This document shows, piece by piece, positions 6,663 to 14,142 of a stretch of 37,553 nt of DNA. A model generated the notes under the pieces. That model saw only the letters and a list, made by a program, of their open reading frames with translations. It was not told where the DNA came from and searched no databases. This DNA comes from a virus, in the IMG/VR virus record IMGVR_UViG_3300005577_000380, positions 1 through 37,553 of that record; one strand, written 5' to 3'. How positions within the stretch are numbered: the stretch's first letter is position 1; each line of letters opens with the position of its first letter. Made by a program: the position numbers and the translations under genes.

Positions 6663-6886
6663 TCGGCAGCCTCCTCTTCCTTGCGCCGCTGTTCGCGTAG
6701 GGCTGGCGCATCCGGGCACTCGGCGAGTGACGGGTAGCCCTTGCAGGCCTTCAGCGCGGCCGCTGCATAGCGAGCCTCGATGGCGCTCAGCGTCTTCGCC
6801 GGGCAGCTCGGCTGGCAGCTAGCAGCCACAAGGCTAACCCCAATTCCCAGGGCCACGACCAGCGCCTCTGTGGAGCGGGCATTCAT
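6653..6886 (-). CDS. Small exported Cys-rich protein, possible lipoprotein
   Basis: 77 residues with a hydrophobic N-terminus (LVVALGIGVSLVAASC). VAASC could be a weak lipobox with Cys24 as the lipidated residue, but the -3 position is Ala rather than Leu or Val. The mature part has four further Cys residues and a charged helix (APALREQRRKEEEAAECR). It is located between a holin candidate and the endolysin, where outer-membrane spanin subunits are often found. It lacks the Pro-rich sequence of Rz1, so the spanin role is only a guess. Confidence 0.65.
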   Translation of the reverse strand: MNARSTEALVVALGIGVSLVAASCQPSCPAKTLSAIEARYAAAALKACKGYPSLAECPDAPALREQRRKEEEAAECR

Positions 6887-7095
6887 TTCCCGGCCTCTAG
6901 CTTATTGGCCACCGCTTCTTGCGTTCCGAGAGCGGGCCACGCGTGCACGATCGCGGTGTAGATGACGGGGCCCAGCACTGAAAGAATTGGGCCCGCGTGG
7001 AGCGCGTAGTCGTTGAGCGCAATCAATGCGCCAGTGAGCGCTGCCACCGCCGCAGCCGAAAACGCCTGTTTAACTTTGGGTGATAGGGTCGCCAT
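6883..7095 (-). CDS. Putative holin, two membrane spans
   Basis: 70 residues starting at ATG 7095 with GAGG five bases upstream. Two hydrophobic segments are visible, at about residues 11-28 (AFSAAAVAALTGALIALN) and 36-54 (PILSVLGPVIYTAIVHAWP). The C-terminus is short and charged (ANKLEAGK). Small size, two spans and first place in the lysis cassette fit a class II holin that opens the inner membrane to the lysozyme. It is coupled by ATGA to the next gene. Confidence 0.72.
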   Translation of the reverse strand: MATLSPKVKQAFSAAAVAALTGALIALNDYALHAGPILSVLGPVIYTAIVHAWPALGTQEAVANKLEAGK

Positions 7096-7138
7096 TTTGC
7101 CTCAAATCTGCCTTAAATTCTGCCTTTTGTCCAGTATG

Positions 7139-8629
7139 TTACGGGAGAGTGATTGTGATCTGCTGATTCGCGAACGTGGTCTGATGGGTGCCGTCCGACG
7201 TGTACTTGTTGGCGGTGCCATCGACCTTCCACTTTCCGCTGCGTGCTTGCTCCACGAAGTCAGCTAGCTCGATCGTGTTGTACCCGGCCAGACCCGCCCG
7301 AATGGCCGTGTTCAGCAGCTGTCTCTGCGCCTCGCTCGCGCCCACTGTTTGATTTCCCAGGGTGGCATATGAGTCGCTCGACGTGACGGCGACCGGTGCC
7401 GCCGTTCCGAGCGAAAGCCGCTTCCCCGGGAAGAGAGTCGCAAGGGATGTGTAGTTGGCCAGAATCGTCGCCGCCGTTGCGCCGCCGTTCAGGTCGTTCG
7501 CCGAGTAATCGATCACGATATCGGTGCAGTACGTGCCGAGCGCAACGCGCTGCGTCGCCTTCGTCAAGAATGTCGCCAGCGTCTCTCCTGTGCAACCTAG
7601 GCGGATCGACGCATAGGTCGGGTTCAGTGGGCGCTGGAGCTCGCCGTTGTCGCCCGTTGCGTCTGCTGATTGATCGAATAGCCCGTCAACCATCGAGTGA
7701 CCGAGCAGCAAGCATGAGCGCTTCGTGGTCTGCCCAACGATTGCGATCGGGAAAATCACGGCGGAGCTGTTGTTCGTAATGGTGCCACCCATCGTCATGT
7801 CAGACGAGCCGGCGTTCATGCACAAGTCACCGATCGCGGCGGACTTGTTCACGCCGTCCGCGTAGCAAATATTCGCGCTCGGGGCGAGAAACGACCGAAC
7901 CCAAAACGTCGCTCCATTCGGGATGCCGCCCGGGATTGCCGTGGCGTCGCTCAGCGGATTGCCGCCCGATGCGACCACAACCGAAGCCGACCCGCTCCAT
8001 TTCAGCTGCGTGAATGTCCCCGCTGGATACTCGATCGATGCCGTGACCGTTAGCGCCCCGGCGGGTGCCGTGTAGCCGCCACCGTTCGCCCCGTACCAGT
8101 TTGCCCAGGCCACTTGCACGCTCGTGATGGTGTCGCGGGCGATGTGCCCGGTGCGGTTCATGAACGTTGTGGCGGTGCCGAAAACGTTCAGATTCATCGA
8201 CGCGCGGGTTGCGACTTGGCCGAGATATCCGCTCAGCCCGAAGAAGTTGAAGTAGCCGAACACATCCGCTTGCGTCGGGTTGAAGAAATCACGGCTGAAC
8301 GCCCCCACGAGGGCCTTTTTCATCGTGATGTACTGTGCGCTGGTCGAGCTCATGGCGGAGCCAGCGTTGGCGTCTGCGGCGAGCGCCGTCCAGAAATCAA
8401 CAATGTTCGCGTCGGTCGGATTGCTGAAGTTGCCAGACAGAATCCCTCGCGCTATTTCGCCTGCCAAGAACTGGCTAGCGTTGCTGAGGGCTGTCGCGCC
8501 GACAGCGTCTGCGAGGAATTGCTTGAAAAATGTGAGCACATCCGTGTCGGTCGGGTTCGCAGAATCGACGGATAACGCCCCCCGGAACAGGTCGCGCATC
8601 GTGCGGTATTGGGCAGCAGTGAGAGCCAT
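7139..8629 (-). CDS. Tail protein with C-terminal SGNH/GDSL hydrolase domain
   Basis: A 496-residue protein, ATG 8629, coupled TAATG to its neighbour. The N-terminal 135 residues hold three imperfect repeats of about 45 residues, each with an NPT motif (N25, N70, N117) and an aromatic helix behind it. A beta-rich region follows (about 160-300). The C-terminal domain has the SGNH signatures: S312 in LLLGHSMVDG, N378 in YSANDLN, and D479/H482 in SDGTH. Enzymes of this fold remove acetyl or other acyl groups. On a phage tail the likely substrate is a surface polysaccharide, which would make this the receptor-recognising, O-deacetylating fibre or spike. The family is inferred from motifs; the substrate is unknown. 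A 43-base gap follows before the lysis genes. Confidence 0.82.
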   Translation of the reverse strand: MALTAAQYRTMRDLFRGALSVDSANPTDTDVLTFFKQFLADAVGATALSNASQFLAGEIARGILSGNFSNPTDANIVDFWTALAADANAGSAMSSTSAQYITMKKALVGAFSRDFFNPTQADVFGYFNFFGLSGYLGQVATRASMNLNVFGTATTFMNRTGHIARDTITSVQVAWANWYGANGGGYTAPAGALTVTASIEYPAGTFTQLKWSGSASVVVASGGNPLSDATAIPGGIPNGATFWVRSFLAPSANICYADGVNKSAAIGDLCMNAGSSDMTMGGTITNNSSAVIFPIAIVGQTTKRSCLLLGHSMVDGLFDQSADATGDNGELQRPLNPTYASIRLGCTGETLATFLTKATQRVALGTYCTDIVIDYSANDLNGGATAATILANYTSLATLFPGKRLSLGTAAPVAVTSSDSYATLGNQTVGASEAQRQLLNTAIRAGLAGYNTIELADFVEQARSGKWKVDGTANKYTSDGTHQTTFANQQITITLP

Positions 8630-8955
8630 TAGACGATCCCATCGAAAGTGTTATCGGCCGCGTAGGTGCCTGCCGAGAATTGGAGCGAAACCAGGGGCAA
8701 TAAAGGAAGGGAGACCGAGGCGCCTAGCGTTATCCCGATCTGCAGCGCGCCGCCGTTAACCGAGTACTGGAATGCACCAATTCCGAGAATCCCAGGCGTC
8801 AGTATTTGCACGTGAAGTCGAGAGTTCGAAAACGCTGACTCGACGACGGAGACGGCTGGCGGGCTAGTGCCAGCACCGAGCAGGCTAGGGGTGAATGCGC
8901 CAGCAAATGGCTCCTGCCCCTCGCGGCTCTCTACCGATCGGCGAGTCGGGGCCAT
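8629..8955 (-). CDS. Hypothetical virion protein
   Basis: ATG 8955 (TGATG coupling) gives 108 residues; an upstream in-frame extension lies inside the preceding gene and is rejected. The second half is beta-rich (ILTPGILGIGAFQYSVNGGALQIGITLG), like a small beta-sandwich. It is encoded between the ejection proteins and the SGNH tail protein, so it is probably a tail accessory protein or fibre adaptor. Not recognised. Confidence 0.68.
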   Translation of the reverse strand: MAPTRRSVESREGQEPFAGAFTPSLLGAGTSPPAVSVVESAFSNSRLHVQILTPGILGIGAFQYSVNGGALQIGITLGASVSLPLLPLVSLQFSAGTYAADNTFDGIV

Positions 8956-9362
8956 CAGCGACCGTCGCCAGTCACCAGGCCGGGGACGCCGGAGCCCTTC
9001 GTGATCCACACACCAGCGCCGGCCGCGTCGCCGACCCAGCAGAAGTAGATGGTTCTGTTTTGCCCGTTGAGCGCAATCCCAGGCACCACCACCGGAAGCG
9101 TGGTCCCATTGGCAACCGACTCACCGAGTGTAGCCGCTTGTTGCCCTGCTGCCGTCGGTACAGCCGCTACAATGGCCGCCGTCGGGCTTGTGGTGAAGAA
9201 GTATTGGAGGTTTGCTCCCATCGGACGGATGCGGACGAACTGATTGCAGAACGCTAGCGGGATCGCTGCGATCTGTGGAGTAGTCGTGAGCGTATATGCG
9301 ATCGTGTCGGTGATTGCGGTTCCATCGCCGAACGCCGGCTTTACGTCGAAATACTTTTCCAT
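8955..9362 (-). CDS. Hypothetical virion protein, beta-rich
   Basis: 135 residues from ATG 9362, with AAGG at a suitable distance. The sequence is rich in Thr/Ala/Val strands (DTIAYTLTTTPQIAAIPLAF, then NRTIYFCWVGDAAGAGVWI), typical of small beta-sandwich structural proteins on phage heads or tails. It is coupled TGATG to the next gene. The position, between ejection proteins and receptor-binding protein, suggests a tail or fibre-associated role. Not recognised. Confidence 0.68.
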   Translation of the reverse strand: MEKYFDVKPAFGDGTAITDTIAYTLTTTPQIAAIPLAFCNQFVRIRPMGANLQYFFTTSPTAAIVAAVPTAAGQQAATLGESVANGTTLPVVVPGIALNGQNRTIYFCWVGDAAGAGVWITKGSGVPGLVTGDGR

Positions 9363-9367
9363 TGTCG

Positions 9368-12298
9368 TTACCTTTGGCCTGGCGCATGTGCGCTTGGGAG
9401 TGTCATCGATTCGCCAGGCTGCATCGCCGGGCCTTTGAGTCGCGGCATTGCCGGTCCGCCTTGCGGCTTCTGTCCTTGCTGAAGCGGCTTGTCCATTTCG
9501 CCGATTGCGCTCTGCAGGCCGGCGAATCGCAGGCCGAGCGAGCTATCGCCCGGGATTTTCATCACGACCGATACATGCACCCGGCGCGAGTACGGAATTT
9601 CATCCTTGTTCGCCGAAAGGTACTGAAGCGTGGTCGTCTGCATCGCCTTGAACGTCTCGGGATAGACCTGCTCGAGCGCCTCAACGGCATCGCTGTCCAG
9701 CTTCCCGCGAGCGATATCGGCGATAACTGCTTCTGGCTCCATTACCGCGTTGACCTTGCTGAGAAACTTCTGCATTTCCCTCGGTGCTACCGAAGCCTCG
9801 CGAGCCAGGGGCGATAGCTGCGAACCGCCGCGTGGTTGTGGGAGCTGGCTAGCAAGGTACGCTTGTGCGCGAAGCAGCTGCTGGCTTAGGGCGCTAGCTA
9901 CCTCGGGGTATGCCGTCTGAATCTTGCCGGTCGCGTGCACCAGCTGGGCTTGCTGATGCTGGGGGTTCTGCAGCTCCTGAAGGCGCCCGCGGACTTCGGC
10001 AAAGTTGGCTTTCAGCTCGGTTTGCGTCGACGGGCGGTAGGGTGCCGGGCGCTCCGCTTCGATCACAGCTCGAGTCGCGGACGGCAGCACATTTTCGCCG
10101 ACACCTGACAGTGAGCGAGCTGCACCGTCGACAAGCGATGTCATGCGTGCGGCGCGTCGAGCAATCTGTGCGGCGATGGCATTGCCCTGCTCGCGTACGA
10201 TCTTGTTGCCGATCGCGGCCGCCCCGCCGAGCGCCATCGTCGCCAGGGCTCCAGCGTTGCCGCTAGCCATGTGAGTCAGCGCTGCGCCGATGCCGAGCAT
10301 GTGATCGGTCAGGCTTACGTGCCTGTTCTTGGCGACTCGGCCAGCCTCCTTTTCGGCCGCCTGTTGCATCGAAATCACCCCGGCGTAATCGCGGTGCAGT
10401 CGAGCTACGACGGCCCCGTCCTCGCCTGCTGCAGTCAACGCTTGTGCGGTGGCGTCTTTCAGGAAGTTGTTCGTCAAATCGGACACGCGCTTAAGCGCTG
10501 CCTGATTCTTGACAGCGATGGCCTGCATCGACTTGGCAACTCCCTTCGGGTTGAGCTGCGCCTCGAGGTTCTGCTGCCACTCGATGATGGCCCGATACGT
10601 ATCCGCAGCCGGAGGCGCCGCAGCAACCGCTGGCTTAATGCTAACTGGCCCTACCTCTTCCGAAATGATATTGCCCTCCGCATCATACGTGCGGATCTTG
10701 GCCAGAATCTTATCAGCGCCGGCTTCCTGAGCCGCCAGCAGCCGGTGCCGCCCGTCGTTCAGATGGATCTGCCCATCCGCCTCAATGTGCACAGATACCG
10801 GCTTAAATGGCTGGCTATCGTTCATCGTTGGACGCTTGCCCAGCGCTATCGCCTGAGCCTCTTCCGGAGTCGCTCCGGCATATCCTTCGCGTAACACGCG
10901 CATGTCGCGCATGCTCCCTGGGTCGCGGTTGAAATCGGCATTCTCTACGCCGAGCTCGTTCACCCTTTTCAGCGACGCAGACTCCGCGGATACTTCTTCG
11001 CCGCCAACCTCGGCAATTTTCTGCCGCAAAAGCTTCAGCTCGCGCTCTGCCGCTCGAGCCTGGCTCATGGCTCCAGACACGCCCTGCTTTCGCAGTGACT
11101 TTACAAGCGCGTCGCCATCGGCGAGCAGTTTCTCAACGTCAGGCGCTACGGTCGGATTCGCCTCCATAATCGCGGCCGCTTTCTCGCGAGTGGCGCCAAT
11201 CTCCGCGCCGATATCGCGCCGCAATTGCCCGATGTTGTCAGCGATGTCTTGAGGCTTTGTCGATGCCTCAAACACGGTCTTCCCGGCATTCGGGCCCTCA
11301 GCGATCTTGCGCTCGAGAAGCATCCCCGCGCTGGCATCTTTCCAGCCCTCAGCGACCTCGCGAGACTGACCCTTTCCGACATTCTCGAAGTCGCGACCCA
11401 GCTGTTTGCGGGCAAATCCAGTTGCCATCTCATCCAGCTTTTCGCTGGTCGGAAGCTTCCCAAGAACGGCACCGCCGAGTTCTCCAGCAGCCCCGATCCC
11501 AGCGCCCAGGACACCGCCGAACAGCGCTCCTTGCCCCATGCCGGCTGCTAGAGCTTCGGTTGTGAGCGGGTCACCCTTGAGTGCAGAATCCGATAGCGTC
11601 TGTCCCGCGCCGAAGATAGCGCCCTCAGTCGCCCCAGAAGCCCCGAGGCTGATGGCCTTGGACGCAACCCGTCCAGCTAGCGAGCTACCGACACCAGCCG
11701 CCTCTAATCCTCCAGATGCCAGCCCACCGACAGCCTCACCGACCGCGCCGACTGCGCGCATTGGCGCCCCCAGCACCTTGCCAGCGGTAGCCAGTCCTGA
11801 TCCGATACCAGCAGCCGCACTGCCAGCCTCAGCGCCCTCAGTTAGCGCTGCTCCACCACCAGTTAGCAACGCAGGAGCAACAATCCCAGCCACCTCGCCA
11901 GCGCCCGAGCTGATGGGGTTCTGTCGCTTAAGAGCTTCAAGTGAAGAAGCCGCCTCCTCGCCACCGATGGCTCGAGCCGCAACATCTGACAGACCTAATG
12001 ACGCCGCTCGTGCAGCGCCGGCCCCGAAAGCCTTTGCCTCATTGCCGAAGCCCCTGCCGTAGACGCGCTTTTCATTGATGGCCGCCACCTCTTCGGGCGC
12101 CAGCACCTTGACGCCCGGATGAGCGGCATCCTCGGGAGCGACCGTGATAAGCCGACCCTCGCTCGAGCGCGCAAGTATCTTGGCTCCCTGCTGGAAGAAC
12201 GCATTGCCGCTGGCGACTGCAGCTGGCACATCTTGCGGCGCGATCGCCTTGCCGTCTGCCGTGTAGGCTTGCGGCTGAACGAGGGGAGCGTCAGCCAT
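9368..12298 (-). CDS. Putative DNA ejection (internal virion) protein with ParB-like segment
   Basis: 976 residues, ATG 12298. The N-terminal part (about 85-285) is very rich in Gly/Ala with hydrophobic stretches (GVVAPALLTGGGAAL, FGGVLGAGIGAAGELGGAVLG), as in membrane-active ejection proteins of podoviruses. The middle and C-terminus are long helices. Unexpectedly, residues about 505-555 contain VHIEADGQIHLNDGRHRLLA, with the core N514-D515-G516-R517-H518-R519. This is the signature of the ParB/sulfiredoxin N-terminal fold. It is the third of three large genes between the nozzle and the tail proteins, the usual place for ejection proteins. I see no lytic transglycosylase motif. Confidence 0.72.
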   Translation of the reverse strand: MADAPLVQPQAYTADGKAIAPQDVPAAVASGNAFFQQGAKILARSSEGRLITVAPEDAAHPGVKVLAPEEVAAINEKRVYGRGFGNEAKAFGAGAARAASLGLSDVAARAIGGEEAASSLEALKRQNPISSGAGEVAGIVAPALLTGGGAALTEGAEAGSAAAGIGSGLATAGKVLGAPMRAVGAVGEAVGGLASGGLEAAGVGSSLAGRVASKAISLGASGATEGAIFGAGQTLSDSALKGDPLTTEALAAGMGQGALFGGVLGAGIGAAGELGGAVLGKLPTSEKLDEMATGFARKQLGRDFENVGKGQSREVAEGWKDASAGMLLERKIAEGPNAGKTVFEASTKPQDIADNIGQLRRDIGAEIGATREKAAAIMEANPTVAPDVEKLLADGDALVKSLRKQGVSGAMSQARAAERELKLLRQKIAEVGGEEVSAESASLKRVNELGVENADFNRDPGSMRDMRVLREGYAGATPEEAQAIALGKRPTMNDSQPFKPVSVHIEADGQIHLNDGRHRLLAAQEAGADKILAKIRTYDAEGNIISEEVGPVSIKPAVAAAPPAADTYRAIIEWQQNLEAQLNPKGVAKSMQAIAVKNQAALKRVSDLTNNFLKDATAQALTAAGEDGAVVARLHRDYAGVISMQQAAEKEAGRVAKNRHVSLTDHMLGIGAALTHMASGNAGALATMALGGAAAIGNKIVREQGNAIAAQIARRAARMTSLVDGAARSLSGVGENVLPSATRAVIEAERPAPYRPSTQTELKANFAEVRGRLQELQNPQHQQAQLVHATGKIQTAYPEVASALSQQLLRAQAYLASQLPQPRGGSQLSPLAREASVAPREMQKFLSKVNAVMEPEAVIADIARGKLDSDAVEALEQVYPETFKAMQTTTLQYLSANKDEIPYSRRVHVSVVMKIPGDSSLGLRFAGLQSAIGEMDKPLQQGQKPQGGPAMPRLKGPAMQPGESMTLPSAHAPGQR

Positions 12299-14142
12299 TA
12301 TTCGGTAATCTCCTGCGCAGAGTCAGGCAGGTCGTTCTCGGTCTCGTCCGGGGCATCGCTGCCGCCGCTACCCTTGCCCGCCGGGGCTAGGAACTTCTTC
12401 TGATTTCGGATCTCATCCTCCATTTGGCGCTTCAGCTCATCGAGCTTCGCGGCAGCAGACGGGTTTCGAAAGAACGCGGTCGGATTGCCGATCATTTCGT
12501 GCATCATATCTTTGGTAGCCTGCTGGAAGGTAGCCACGCCGATCGCGTCGTGAGCCTTGAACGTCAGGCCGCCAGCAAGAGTCTTCGCGCGCTCCTCGTC
12601 CTCACTGCCCCACGTGCGCGAGCTTGCGTCTTTCGTTAGCTGTTGCAGGCGAGCGATATCCTCAATTGCACCGTGAGCGCTGCGAACAATCTTCTGTGAT
12701 TGCGTCTTCTCTCTTGAGTTGCCGGCGAGACGCACAGAGCCATCGGGGAATCGAACCGCGAGAGGGGAGGCGTCTGCAGACTTGAGCGGCTTTCCGTTAA
12801 CGTCCGTGTTGCCCTCGAGGTAATCGAGACCCTTCTTTGCCTCAGCAGCTTTCTTGATTCGAGCGAACGGGTCATTCCCGCCTCCGCCGCCGGTCATCGA
12901 TAGCTTAGCGGTCACGTGCGCGCCTGCCAATTGCTGAGCTTGCGCCTGCAACTGCTCACGCTTCAGCTGGCTATCCTGTAGCGCTAGTTGGGCCTGACCA
13001 AGAGCGTCTTGCGTCCCGATTTGCTCGGCGGTGTTTTTGACGAGGGCATCCTTCGCGGCGAGCGCCTGGAGCTGCAAATTAGTACGAGCGAGCTCGGGGC
13101 TGCCGTACGTCGCCAGCGCATCTTTGTAGGCGTTGTTAGCTAGCGAAGCCTTGTCCTTCGCTGCGTTGTAAGACTGGATCTGGTCGTTCGTCCAGCGATC
13201 AATCATCTGGTTGACCATCTTATCGCCCTGATTTTCGCCACCCGTTCGGAGCGCAAGCTGTCCACCGAAAATCATGGCCACGCCAGCGGCGAGACGAACG
13301 CCGACGCCCTTGTCCTTCCAGAACTGGTCGACCTGTTTTGGCTTCGCGTTTGCTAGCTCATCTTGCGCCGTTTGAGACTTCGTGTTGAGTCGCTGGATCT
13401 CGGCGTCGATGGCCTGGCGGCGCTTGATTTGGTCCTGAACATTGAGGGCTTGTTGTCGCTCGAGTTCCGCTTGCTGTTCGAGATAGTCACCCTTGTGTAG
13501 CGCCTGGTCCTCGAGGGAGTTGCTTGTCGACTGGTCGAGCTCGTCTTGGCGCCTCTTGATGTCCTCAGCCAGCGCGGGGTCTACGCGACCAGGCTCGTTG
13601 TATTCGCGAGTTTCGCCAGTCACCGCGAGCTTCGGGCGGCCACCACCGCCGCCGCCTCCACCATTCTTGATGTAGTCGGCGAACAAGGGATCCATACCGC
13701 CGGCCTCTGGCGTTTCCGCTTGTCGTTTCTTGCCGGCGCCGACCTGCACCAAATCGGGAGGCTTCGGCGGGCCTCCGGCTTCCCCTGGTAGGCGCACATC
13801 GAACCTACTAGCCGGCGCCGTTTCATGTGAAACAGACTTCGGCGGAGCGAGCAACTGCTGAGCGACAACGCGCGGATCCGGAGGAGGCGGCTTCTCGGCG
13901 TAGACGCCAGCGCCCGCCATGGTGTCCACTGGGCCACCCCCAATGCCAGCCACAGCGTCAGGCGATTTCGACATGCTGTAGGGGTTGCTCATCTCGGGGG
14001 GCGCAAGAGCTGGCGCCTGCGAGGCATCCGGCTGCAGACCTTGCGCGAGCGCATCCTGCTCGGACATCGGCACGACCATGCTAGCGCCATCGTCTCTCGT
14101 GACGCTAAGCAGGCCCGGTTGCAGTGTGCGAAATGTAGCCAC
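12298..14142 (-). CDS. Putative internal virion (ejection) protein, coiled coil
   Basis: 614 residues from GTG 14142, which directly follows the preceding stop. The N-terminal 190 residues are Pro/Gly-rich and probably disordered, including an eight-Gly run at about residues 161-168. A long coiled coil (about 190-260; EDIKRRQDELDQSTSNSL and following) precedes a hydrophobic patch (GVRLAAGVAMIFGGQLAL) that could insert into a membrane. More Gln/Ala-rich helices follow (about 350-415), then an acidic tail. No enzyme motif is seen. Size, composition and gene order match podovirus ejection proteins. Confidence 0.7.
   Translation of the reverse strand: MATFRTLQPGLLSVTRDDGASMVVPMSEQDALAQGLQPDASQAPALAPPEMSNPYSMSKSPDAVAGIGGGPVDTMAGAGVYAEKPPPPDPRVVAQQLLAPPKSVSHETAPASRFDVRLPGEAGGPPKPPDLVQVGAGKKRQAETPEAGGMDPLFADYIKNGGGGGGGGRPKLAVTGETREYNEPGRVDPALAEDIKRRQDELDQSTSNSLEDQALHKGDYLEQQAELERQQALNVQDQIKRRQAIDAEIQRLNTKSQTAQDELANAKPKQVDQFWKDKGVGVRLAAGVAMIFGGQLALRTGGENQGDKMVNQMIDRWTNDQIQSYNAAKDKASLANNAYKDALATYGSPELARTNLQLQALAAKDALVKNTAEQIGTQDALGQAQLALQDSQLKREQLQAQAQQLAGAHVTAKLSMTGGGGGNDPFARIKKAAEAKKGLDYLEGNTDVNGKPLKSADASPLAVRFPDGSVRLAGNSREKTQSQKIVRSAHGAIEDIARLQQLTKDASSRTWGSEDEERAKTLAGGLTFKAHDAIGVATFQQATKDMMHEMIGNPTAFFRNPSAAAKLDELKRQMEDEIRNQKKFLAPAGKGSGGSDAPDETENDLPDSAQEITE

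Noticed and set aside
7139-9362. Diversity-generating retroelement acting on tail genes, as in some Bordetella phages
   Set aside because: No reverse transcriptase gene and no template/variable repeat pair could be found in the window.
9314-9817. Plus-strand frame of 167 codons across the ejection gene end
   Set aside because: Basic, Arg/Leu-rich shadow frame; overlaps convincing leftward genes and lacks a ribosome binding site.
11406-12062. Long plus-strand frame of 218 codons opposite the ejection protein gene
   Set aside because: Its product is almost only Pro/Ala/Ser, as expected from the complement of a Gly/Ala-rich gene; no recognisable domain and no start signal.
13642-13665. Run of CCG/CCA triplets, possible microsatellite
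   Set aside because: It simply encodes an eight-Gly linker in the internal virion protein; no sign of instability in the sequence.
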